Positions 13,601 through 25,600 of a stretch of 64,000 nucleotides of DNA are shown piece after piece (position 1 is the first letter of the stretch; the number at the start of each line of letters is the position of its first letter). Source of the stretch: Synanceia verrucosa (lineage: Eukaryota > Chordata > Actinopteri > Perciformes > Synanceiidae); assembly GCA_029721515.1 (NCBI GenBank), contig CM056567.1, positions 11,176,007 through 11,240,006 on the forward strand, in the 5' to 3' direction. The position numbers were made by a program, and so were the translations under genes. Under the pieces are notes generated by a model. It was not told the origin of the DNA. It saw nothing but the letters and a program-made list of their open reading frames with translations, and made no database searches.

Positions 13601-16600
13601 GTTACTGTCGAAGAAGTGCTTTGCACAGACCAGAGAATAACGGGCCATGCCTATGAAATACTTAAAAATTAACTTTGTGTCTCATTGTCCCTTCAAACCT
13701 TTGGTTGTAGATGTCATTACCGCCTAACGATAAGACATTAATGAGAAGCAGTAACTTTCCTGTAGAACTAAAGGGTCTATGTGGTCACTTCATCCACTAG
13801 ATTACTTTGACAATGTATCTGTGCATGAATTAATGGTTCTTGGTCCCTGAAATTGAAGAGCACACTCTGCCCTCAAGTGTCCGTTGTTCTGCTCTTACAT
13901 CTTTTCTGACCTTTTAACAACAATGTATGGTGCTATAAATATCTTGCAGTGCACTGTAATGATCACAAACATTCATCTCATGCTGCAGTAACCAACTAGC
14001 TTGCCATGTAAAGAACACAACTGGGACTGAGTTAATTTTTGGTGTGACATGTACCATTAATTCATGTGCGAATTAATTACGTCATTGCTGTTCCGTTTCC
14101 CTGTGATCCCCAAACCAGATCAGTGAAGCTTCTCAATCTGCCCGTCAGTCTGCGTCCTCACAAAGTGAAAGGCCTGCTGGGACAGAATATGTCCACCGCC
14201 AGCCCCTTCATCTACTCACCAATCATCATGCACAACAGAGGAGAGGAGCGCTGTAAGAAGATAGGTAAGCTCATTTCTGTCATGCATGTCTCCACCTTCT
14301 GTGCATTCTCACACTCACAGAAGCAGCCAGGGTTTGTTGAATTAAAGGTGAAGCCTGACAACTTGATCAAGGAATGTGTGCTTTAATTTGAGGTTGCTTA
14401 CAAACTAACTGGACATTTTGTACGGAGTCATCATCTAACCAATTCATTTTATAGCTAATGTTGGGCTAAGTGGGTTTTATATCTTTAAAAAAAGCAAAAT
14501 GACAGTGGGCATGTTGGACAGAGTAAGTAATTGTTGTATGCCTGAACACAGTGTAACACTTACTACTGCAGCAAGCCACAGCTAAAAATAGAACATTTTG
14601 TCCATCGCAGCAGACCTGAAAAAAGTGATTATTTTGAACTGTTGGATTACTTTGAACTTGTTTTGTACCTTGGATATTTTTTTGCACCTTACCAAAAGTA
14701 ATGGAAAATATCTATTCTAGTTACTCAAATAATTAATTGCCTGAATAATTAATAATAAAAAGTAATTGCCATTTGCAGTGGTAAATAACAGCAAAAAAAA
14801 CATTCTGTTCTCTGTTCTCAAGCCCAGAGGGCAACTAACAGTGTTTTTATTGCTGCAATACAACTTTACTTACAAGAACTACTTCACACAGTTGTAAAAA
14901 AAAAACAAAAACATTTATTAATTTTGTTTTATGTAAAGTTTTTTAAATTTTACACATACCAGTATTCCCCAGCTAACAATTGACAATTGCAACATGATGT
15001 TAGCCTCAAATTAATTTGTCCTTTATAGTATTCTAACATGGCAAATGTAAATGTTTTTTTTTTTTTTTTTTTGTACTTGCCTTGTTGTCAGTGAAATGTG
15101 CACCACGAGGATATTGCTGAGGACTTCATTTTGTTCTGATATGTGTCACAGCTGTAAACCTTTACAGCTTCAGAGTAAACCATCACTTCCCACTCAGTCA
15201 TTTTACTGTTAGGCAACCAAAGACTTGTATTCTTTATGGTATTCTATCCGGGTAGTATACGGTCATACGGGGAAGTGACCCTGACTTCATCTCATGCTGG
15301 TACAGAAAATAGCGAGTGACACATTGTGTGTTGTGACACTTTGGATTGGATTTGAAATAAAACACAAACTATGAGGTTAAAGTGTTCTCTTCAGCTTTCT
15401 CTGAAGTGTTCACATCCATTCTAAGTGAGCAGTGTAGGACCCATTGGTCTTTTTAGTCATTGTTCCCTGATATGAGAATCATACAGCAGGGCAGTGATCC
15501 CAGATGTACAGAGTCTTAAGGGTCAAACAGTGGTATGATCTCGACTCACCTGACCTCAGCAGGTGACTTGCTGAAAAGCAGACTGAAGGCAAAAAGATGA
15601 ATCGACGTCTACTGACAACATTGTGAAAAATCCTTTTCCCCACAGACCACCATCATGAAAGAGAAGAGGTACATGAACTGTAAACAAGATAAATTATTAC
15701 TCTGTATTCAGAGTTTTTATATCGTGATTATTTCTAACCCCAAAACTTTCCGAGAGAATAAAGGTTTCATGGTCTAAGCGAGGCAAAAACAAATAGTCAT
15801 GTCCAGTGAGGACGCAAACCAGGAAGCAAGAACATTTTTTTGGGTCTTTTGGTGTGCTCGTAATTTAATTTAATTAATTAAAATGAATGAGCACCATCTT
15901 GAAGTCTGGTATTTCGATATCCAGCTCTTATAATGCATCCATATTCAGTATGAGGGTCAGCGAAAACAGCTGTCCATTTTAGGTAGACCACCTTTGATAG
16001 ATCCTGACCACTGCAGACCAGGATCACCCTATAAGAGCTGCAGTTCAGGAGATGCTCTGATCCAGTCAAATTGTCACCTTGTCAAATTCCCTCAAATTCT
16101 TAAGTTTGAACATTTTTCCTGCTTCTAACATCTCCTCAACAACTCTGACGATTAAATGTTCATTTGTTGCCTCATATATCCCAGGTGCCGTGATGAAGAG
16201 ATAGTCAGAGTCATAATGGTATGCCTGATCAGTGTATGTTTATATTTTTTATTAGATGTGTCCCAATACAATTTTTTCACTTCTGATATGATACCCATAT
16301 TGCAACCTTGATTATTGGCTGATACTGATATTGATCGATACGATATGAGAAGAAGAAGAAGAAGAATCCCTTTATTAATCCCTCAATGAGGGAAATTACA
16401 TTTTTTCACTCTGTTAGTATATATACACACATATATTTTTCAGTTGCACATTACACACACAAGTCATGAAACAAACACATGCACATGCATTAGAGGAGAG
16501 GTGTCAGAGTGAGGGGGCTGCCCCTTATCCAGGCGCCCCGAGCAGTTGGGGGTTCGGTGCCTTGCTCAAGGGCACCTCGGCAGTGCCCAGGAGGAGGAAC

Positions 16601-19600
16601 TGGCACCTCTCCAGCTACCAGTCCACTCTCCACATTTTGGTCCGACCTGGACTTGAACTGGCGACCCTCCGATTCCCAGCCCAAGTCACTACAGACTGAG
16701 CTACAATCATACATGCTTTTATTACTTATTTTGTAGTATGGAATGATAGAAAAAGCTTGATCAAGTGATATCACTCAAAGAGAGAACGATAGTCAGCAAC
16801 AGTAGGTCTGAGAAAAAGTGACCCATTTATTATTAACCAATGGGTTGCATACATTTTACAACCCTTTTAAGCATAAGACTATTCTACATTTGAATGAAAT
16901 AAATGAAAAATATCCTTAATAAATACAATAAAAAAAAAGTACAAAAACCACTAGTTTAACATAAACATAAGCATATTCTACAATTGAATAGAATAAAGTC
17001 TGTAATGGACTGCATGTATTGGAGTGCTTATATCGGAGATTTTAGATGCAAGTATCAGATATCAATATCAGTTCAGGACATCCCTATTTTTTATGTATTT
17101 TTGTCCATATTAACTATTTCAGTTCTTCATTTTGCACTGTTAATTCAGTGTCCTCTAGAGATGTGTCTCCATCTGAGGCGCTAATTACTCGCATTTTGAA
17201 ACAAGCTCCAAAGCTCGGCTTTAGACATTTTCTGATGCATTCCCTCTCCTCTGGGGTCACTTCATTTCACATGCATGACTTTTGCTTCAATGCCCAGGCA
17301 TAATGTGAATGTATTATTCAGTATGAAAGATTAATATTCCTGATAGTTAAACAGAATATTTTTCTATGGGTTACAGTAACAAGAGTAAACATCTTCAGTT
17401 CTGTCTCTGGTCAATGAAGATGATTTTTCACTGCACATGAGGGACAGTTTGACAAGATACTTTGCCCAATGTTGGAACAGCCACGTGGCCATGCATTGGC
17501 TTAAAACATTTGTTATTGCTTTGTACCATGAGGTCTCAAAGAGGTGAAGCCTTTGGAGATCAGTGCTGAATCTCACTGACCACTTGAGGAGTTAACGCTG
17601 AGGCAATCCAAATAACATAGCAGCAATCCACTTTGCTTTTCCATTTTCTGAGGTGTATTTCACACTTAATTGGCTGACTATGAGAGCGTGCCTGTGAGCC
17701 AGACCTGAGGTTGTGTGGGGCTTTGCAGTCATTCATATCATAGCTATCTGTCTTTTGACTGACTTAATTTCCCAAGGTGCTTGGCTGGAGTTTGCCTTCC
17801 AGAAATCCCTTTTCCTGCAGGGGTCTGAGGTAGGATTTCAGACCCTCTTTTCCAAGTTTATTTACAGCAATGGACTCTCCAAATGGACTATAGAAATGTT
17901 ATATTTCAAAATGGAGATGGGTATGGCTACAGCGGGACTGAAGTAGCTTTTCAATCTCACAGATCTTTTCAACATCTCATTCAGAAGTGATAGATACTGC
18001 AGTACAGAGCTGTGATCTCTTCTTATATGTATTTTCTCCCCAAAAAATAAGACTAAACTGTTAGTCTTATAAAATCCAAGTTTTTTTCTCAAAGTATGGT
18101 TGGACATTATAAAATCAGCTTGAATGCCCCCTTAACAACACACACATTACAACCCATTTCTCTAATTAGGTCCTAATATAATTTGTCAAGAGGAAAGTTA
18201 AGTCATCGGGATGATATTCCAGATTGAATACAAAAACATAAAGTTATTGCTGTGGTGTTAAGTGTATGATTTGTCTAGAGATGTAAGTATAAAAACGACA
18301 GGTTGTGGGTCTGTTAGTGTGCCAGAGTTTTTATTGGCAGGACATGGTGACTTCCTGGAGTCTCAGCTGGTTGTCGGACACACGCACAGTGACGGTAAGA
18401 CTCCAGGAAGTAAAAAAAAAAGAAAAAAAAAGCATTGGACACCCCCATGGTTTAGGAATTAAGACCAAAAGCTGCAAAATCACTACTGTCATTTTTTATT
18501 TTATTTTATTTCTATTTTGTTTCTTTCATTGTTCTTATTGTTTTTAATTGCTTTATATTTGTTATCTATTGTAAAGCACTTTGGGTCGGTGAACGGTTGT
18601 TGTATATGGCTGTATAAATAAAGAACATTACATAGAATGATGCGATAAATACTTACAACAAAAAAAAAACATTTTTAACTGATTAAACAAAGGAGATGAA
18701 GGTGATAAGTTAAAAACTTTGAACAGAGCTACATCGTGTTTTTGTTAAGCTAACTGGCTGTAGCTTTGTGAAGTGATTTGCATTAAAGAAAGAAGAAATT
18801 GTTAATTTACTAGACCCTGTAAAACTTGTACTGTACATCTTCTATCCCTGCCTGTTGCTTTTGCTGCCTTTGGTCTGTATCATCAGTGTAGCATTGTCTT
18901 GTTTTTCCTCAGCTTATTAATTACAAATAGAACAAACTGACATTTTTAACTTGTTCTTGTCTCTTTTTCTTTTACTAGACTTCCAGTGGGTTCAAGGAGA
19001 TGTTTGTGAAGTTCAGCTCATGGTCTACAACCCCATGCCTTATGAACTTCGGGTGGAGAACATGGTCAGTGGTGTTTTCACACCTAATCTTCAAAAGCAC
19101 AGTGAGATAACATGATTTGAAGGAGCGAGATTTGATCAATTAGAAATTAGGAATATCTAACCACAGCTTTGTGAAAACAGGAGGTTGCTGACTTGCCTTT
19201 GTTGAGGTAGTAATACAAACAGTCCCTCTGCAGCCACCTAAGAACTGCAACAGGGCAAGTGACAATGCTTTGTCGTCATCCTCGATAGCCTAATTAAGAT
19301 CGCTTAAAAGCTTTTTTTGACAGTATAATACTGTAATGATTGTGTGAGATGGTGAGAACAAACTGCTGCTGACAGTCAGAAAACAGCACTGTGGAGAGCA
19401 ACATCCCCTGAAGTGCTGTTACTTTTATGGTTTCTCACACCATCCTGTCAGACCAGATAGGTTCAGTATTGCGATAAGCACAAGGCCATTTACTTTCCTT
19501 TTTCTGTGCAAAATAAAGTTTGAAAAGAGCCATCAGACACCTTGTTAAGTTGTATTGTTTAAACGCTGTTTGGTGATGTGAGGTCAGAACGTAAGACCTG

Positions 19601-22600
19601 CGTTTCTGCATCATCCGTTTTCTAATTTTCGTTTGAGCCACTTTGTTGGATTGAAGTGCGCAAAAGATGACCAAATAAAAGTCAGTTCTTCCTGCTCTCT
19701 GTTCATGAATGCCATGATTGGAAATTCTTGAAATGCAAAGTAATCATGGGGCTCAATAAAAGGCTGCAGGGATAGGCTTACTTTCAGCGATACACACAGA
19801 ATCTCATGCAGTGTACTACCTGTCAAAAGCGATGTTGCCTTTAATTATTTGGAAAGTCGAGAACAAATTGCCATGAAAGTTTTGTAGTAGTGTGTGAAAG
19901 GAGACGGCGGCCTGCAAATAGACTTTGACAGGTCTTCCTAGTTGATTTAGCCTTCCTGCAGTGTCTGATAATGGCACATGCTGTTAGACACAGGAAGTGC
20001 AGACAACCTCCAGTTGGGGACATCTGGAGAGTGTTTTTGAACTGGAGGAGGTGTTGCCAGCCGGTTGTCTCTGTGCCTTTGTTTATATTTATTATGTAAT
20101 GCTAAGCTAACAGCAGGGCTATTTTTATTCATTGAATTTTCTCTGCAAGTTTTACAAGATAATATTTGTAAGGATTTCCTGCTCTCACTTGCTGTTACGG
20201 TATCACTGCTCATAACTGACATGTACATCTATGCAAACAGGATTAGTTGATTAATTTATTAGTTAATAAACACAAATAGCAATAGCAACAATTTTCAAAC
20301 ATTTGCCATTGCCAGCTTCTAATAATTGCGGACTTTTTGCTTGAAATAATTGTAAATTGAATATCTTTCCTAACCCTCACTGCTGGTCATCAATGCACAG
20401 TATTCAGAAAAAAAAATTGCTAAACATAAACGGCAGATCGAAAACAGCTAATAAAAGAAAAACACACAATGTCAGAACAAAAGGAAATTCAATCTTTGAA
20501 AATCATTAAATATTTACAGTTGTTGAACATTCATAGACAAAGCTGTTATTCAGAAACTCTCATTATTTTTTTGTTGATTATGAAAACAAAAATTAGTTGC
20601 AGCCAAGAGTCCTGTACTGTGATTATGAGATGGTGGCCCCAGTCACAACATGGTCATGTGATTCACCTGTTTCTTTCTGATGGTCATAAATAAATGTAAA
20701 TAATGTTAAGTAATCTAATAACATTAGCCATGAAAATGTTTTGAAGAGTAATTTAAGTAAATTATTTTCATGGTGTACCTATGAGGATTAAGCAGGAAGT
20801 CTTCTGTCTTAGCGAGAGGAATACTCCAATAAAATTGGTCAAAATTGCAAAAGCCTGAAGCACTGTCATGTCATATGCAGTCCATTGAAGTACAATCTAA
20901 AGTTCAGGGAGGTGCAGCACTTCTCACAATATATGTCTGCCTGTCTACAGGGTAACTATGAGGTGAAACAATCAGACAAGGTCAAACAGTGATGAGGATG
21001 TCATTAATGCCTCCCTCCTAGAGGTGAATTGATCAGGTCACAGATGGAGGCTGAAGTCCTTCACAGCTTTATGGCAGCTGGGAACTTCAGGTGGTGTTGT
21101 AGAGGCAGACAGGGTGACGCAAACTGCCAAGAGCTCCTCTGTAACCCAGACAAAGTGACTGCCGTTAGACCGGAGCAAACCTATCCACTGAGCATAAACC
21201 AGCTCTCTGAAACACACACAAGGTCATTTTTCCGTCTTCCGTCACCAAGGTGACCCTGTAGTTTGGCAAGAGGGGCGCTCTTTCTCAGTCACCGCACGAC
21301 TTCGGCACTGATTTCCAGCTTTGTTTCGGGCTTTATTGATTTTCTATTAAAGCGGTGCTTTTTTTTTTATCCCACCCTTTAATTTTCAGAGGGGTCACTG
21401 TCCAGTACAAACAAGTGTTGAATATGTATTTTTTCTTTTTACTCAAAATGACAAATCACTGTACTCTATATATTATTGTATAACTGAGGAACTGCTAAAA
21501 ACTATAATTTATTTAATTTTGAGCCAAATTAATACTAGTTTCTTTTGTTTGGTGTTCCCTGCATTATTTTTTTTGTTTCTCTCAGATGTCCAATAATGTG
21601 CCATAATAACAAATATTAGTAATCATCAATAATAATGATACCATTTTCATAGCATCAGTTAAGGCAACACAAAAGGTCAACTTCACACTGACAGTGTACA
21701 ATAAAGTCAACAATACAATGCACGTGCTCTAATCATTATTGTTAGTGAAACGGGCTAATTAACCTTTTCAAGGCTGAATCCAAATGAACTATTTCCAATA
21801 GGTTAGCGCTGTTACTTCTGCTATCCAATAAAGGCGAATAATGTCCTGACGTGAACACAAGGAGAGTTTAAATCACAACCGTGGCACCTCGGAGGCTCAG
21901 CTCTTCGGCAGCCTTCCCTCTAGTGAGGTAGTGTCTGCTGTTAGGGATTGATGCAGTCATTACGTCACCTCAGTCTGCCTCGTGCATCCAGGCAGCGTGT
22001 ACTGGGAATGTAAATAAAGGTAATCTGAGGGGTCCTTGAGTGCACATTCAGAGGAAACTTTAAAACCACTCGTACACCTTCCCTGACTACAAATGAGGTG
22101 ATTTTTTTTTTTTGTTCTTGCAGTTTTTGTTACTGCTACCAATTTCACAATATACAGTGTCTTTCAATCTATTCATTCATAAAACATATTCTATTGTAGT
22201 TATTTAAATCCTGCAGCCTTCAAGAAACCATGCTTTTCTTATGGTGTCTATCTGAGGAAGCTAGCTTTCACGTGAGACAAACGTGACACAAAATTTCCAT
22301 GTTAAAGGGGTCGATTTTCAACATGGGGCCAGGGGCCTCATTTCCAAGTTAGTCGGAGTGTTGTAAACGTGTAGAGACAGCTTTCAACAAATTTCATGCA
22401 GTCCTTCTAGCTGCAGAGTTCACTGGTGCTAGGCTAACGCAAGTCAATGGTTCTAGTTTAGCCTGCCATTAAAACAGTCTTACCCACTCCACAGTGCACC
22501 CGAGGCAAATCAGTTATAACACCAGACTATCGATGCAGCTAGGTTATCAGAGCTATAATAGTTTGTTTACCTTCCATTCCTCCTCTGTCTGCATTCGTGT

Positions 22601-25600
22601 ATAATTTCCTCACTGGCACCACCAGTCTCTGGTTCTTCTGTCCTGGTTTTCTGCAGCTCCAGCGGGAGCTGTCTCTATAGACGCTCTGCCTCGTTCTTCC
22701 CTTTTAACATCCATCTCTCTCAGCTCTTCGTCTGTATATTCCGGCTCGGCCAGGTACGGTTCATTGGAGAAAAATTGCTCATCGTCATCTTCAAAGGCAT
22801 CAGAAAGTCCTCCAAACGTGGCTAAAACTGGTCCTCAGAACAGGCTTCTTCATGTATTCTACGTCATCTATCATTTACAGCTGCATGTAAACAAACTATT
22901 ATAGATCCGTAACCTAGCTGTTAGCTGATATCAGTCCGCCGCTATTACGTCGCTGCTGCCTTCAAAATGCACAGATATTTACATCGATAGTCTGGCGGTA
23001 CAACTGCCAACTGACTGTTTTTAATGGCACTAGAACCATTGACTTGCATTAGCCCAGAACCAGTGATCTCTGCAACTAGAAGGACTGAATGAAATTTATT
23101 GAAAACTTTCTCCACACGTCTGCAACACTCCGACTCCCTTGGAAATGGGGCCCTATGTCCAAAATCTTGAACTACCCCTCTAAAGTATTACAGACATAGA
23201 GGGAGCACACCAGTAAGGAGATAAATTTAACACTCTGTTCAACAGGTCAAAGAAATATATGGCTAAAAAGACAAACATGACATTTTTGGGAAAAATTGTT
23301 GTTGTGGTTGGTTGAAGGCAAGATAAGATAAAACTAAGATTAACCTGCAGTAATTTCACAGCAAGGCTAAAGTAACTGAACAATATAAAGAGATGTTAAA
23401 AAAAACACTTAGCAGTTTATCTTAAAAAAAAAACACTTAGCAGTTTATTTGCTTTATCTCATGGTAACTTTGAAACGGTGACCGGATGCATTCTAAGAAC
23501 AGTTATTCCCAAAGACTGAGGTTTTATTAGGGTTGACCAATAAATTTGAATATTTATAATATGTAACAATAGCATTATTTATATCTGCAGCATACTTTTG
23601 AGCCACATGAGCGAGCCTGTCTACGTTGGTCTGATTATTATAAAATAACAAGGGCCTTTTAAGACATGGATTTTGTTTAGCTGAGGAGAGGAAATGAAAA
23701 GAATTAGATAGGAGGAAATTAGAAAAATGTAATTTCTATCAAAATGCTCAAGAAGGTGACTCTATGCTGCATTCTGGTTACACCTTTTTGGCAGACTACC
23801 CCTTTTTTAATTTAAAAGTCAGTGTGAATGTGACCTTTGTGCTGTTAAGTTACTTTCTTTGAAAAACTGCATTTGGATTTGTTAAAGTGAGAGCAACATT
23901 AAAATATGTATGGGAACTTACTATCCAGAAAATAATATCTTTACTAGGACAATAAACAATAAAACAACATACATGTATTTATCTTATTATTCACAGTCTG
24001 GAAGGTGAAGCCACCACGACTCTATCCACTTCTTATATCCAGTCAATGGTAATATCATTGCTTATATCCTCATATATCGTTAGTGTTGGCATGGCAAATA
24101 TCCTTGGCATGGAGTATGCTGGTTTCTGCAGCACCTAGTGAGAATTTAGACTGCTGATTTTGAAACCTGTCTTATCCATTTTTCCCCGCTATGTTGCGAT
24201 CTGTAGGACTTACTTTCAATCAGTTCTCAGGCGCACATGGCTCAAGTGGCTATTTACCATGGAGAGCAATTTGCTCCAATGGAACTGGTCATCTCATGCT
24301 GACAGAGATTTAATCTCCAAGACATCATGGGTAGATTGAGATGATGAATCACTTGAAACAGTTGGAGAAACGCCTCATACTGAACTGTTGCTGGAGAACC
24401 AGACAGCTGCACATCACTCTGCTTTTTCCAAAGGAAAAACAAATGGGGGTCATGTTAGCATGCAGTGCACAATGAGGAATTTGATTGTTTTTACAAGTTT
24501 CACAGTCCGTTTTTATTGGTTTTTAAACAGTTTCCAGGTTTTCTTTTGTTTGGCTTTTTGATAATTCTGATGAATAAAACATTTTTGGAACAAAAACATG
24601 TTGTTTTTATACAGGATGCAAATTTACAGTTGCTCAATTTTCACTTAAAATGTGTTTTTTTTTTTTTTTTGCTTGTTTTACTTAAAATTATTGCTTCTAC
24701 ATGCATATGCTAATTATGTCCTGTTCCCCTATTTTAATCTCGTTTTCAGGGTTTGCTGACATCTGGAGTGGAGTTTGAATCCCTGCCTGCTGCGCTGTCC
24801 CTGCCTGCAGAGTCTGGCCTGTATCCCGTCACACTGGTTGGCGTCCCACGTACAGCTGGCAACATCACCCTCAATGGTGAGTTTGTCTGAAAGCCTGCTC
24901 CGCAGCACATGCAAATGGGCAGGTTGAATGTTATATATGCTGTATCAGAAACACACTTTAGGCTGCTGTTCTTCAAAACATCATCCAGTCAATCTAAACG
25001 TTTCCCCTGTTCGGCATTTGAACACAGGTTACCACACGTCTGTGTTTGGTGTGACCAGTGATTGCCTGCTGGAGGGCCTGCCCAGTGTGAAGACTGGTGG
25101 CTGTTTGGTAGAGGTCATCCCCTCCCTTCCTCGTCTGCAGCTCAGCACGTCACTCCCACGGTCAGAAACTCTTTAAATCTGTGTATTTTCATGGTTCTAA
25201 TTACTCACTCACATACGACGGCGTATTAGAATAGAATTGAGAATAAAAACTTTGCTACAGTTAGAAAAATATGGACAAATTCCAACGTCCTGGATCAATA
25301 AGTCAAACACAGTCTGATCTAAAGATTTAAATGTTGCATTTCTGCAGTGTTGGTGAGGCACATGATGAGCTACAACCGTGTTTTTACCAAAATGCGCTCT
25401 CTGTGCTTCACGGAAAACATGACAAAAGTTAGACACCTGGTGTACAAAGGGCGACACCACAAAGGAAAATATTCAGTAAATTATATATTATAAACTGTAG
25501 CATCATCACATTCAGTTCAGACACAGAAATATTGTGTTTACTGAAAATAATGTGTATACGTTATTCAATATTACTCCCATAAAAATCAAACAATAATAAA

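Larger units (their letters stand above)
16253..17086. mobile_element. hAT-type non-autonomous element with 8-bp target duplication
   Basis: The octamer ttttttat occurs immediately outside both ends (16245-16252 and 17087-17094). The ends are inverted: left tagatgtgtcccaataca, right read on the other strand tagggatgtcctgaactga. The left part (aatacaattttttcacttct, then a gatactgatattgatcgata block) and the right part (agtatcagatatcaatatca) match a common fish repeat full of GATATCGAT-like words. No transposase frame is present. A LINE 3' tail sits inside. The internal segment from about 16733 is shared with about 41420-41580. Confidence 0.75.
14265..18978 (+). other. trappc9 intron, 4.7 kb
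   Basis: Non-coding and repeat-rich: part of a diverged repeat pair (about 14462-14560), a long T tract near 15054-15072, a probable old repeat at 15875-16075, the nested hAT/LINE structure (16253-17086) and a LINE tail (about 18480-18630). Confidence 0.85.
19065..24749 (+). other. trappc9 intron, 5.7 kb
   Basis: Non-coding apart from the decayed foldback element at 22302-23184. A local duplication of an A-run plus cacttagcagttta occurs at about 23398-23450. No other unit recognised. Confidence 0.85.

Noticed and set aside
23395..23450. Tandem duplication of an A-run plus cacttagcagttta
   Set aside because: Only two copies of about 29 bp; an ordinary slippage or short duplication.
24729..24976. 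Minus-strand frames over exon 24750-24876
   Set aside because: Shadows of the + strand trappc9 exon.
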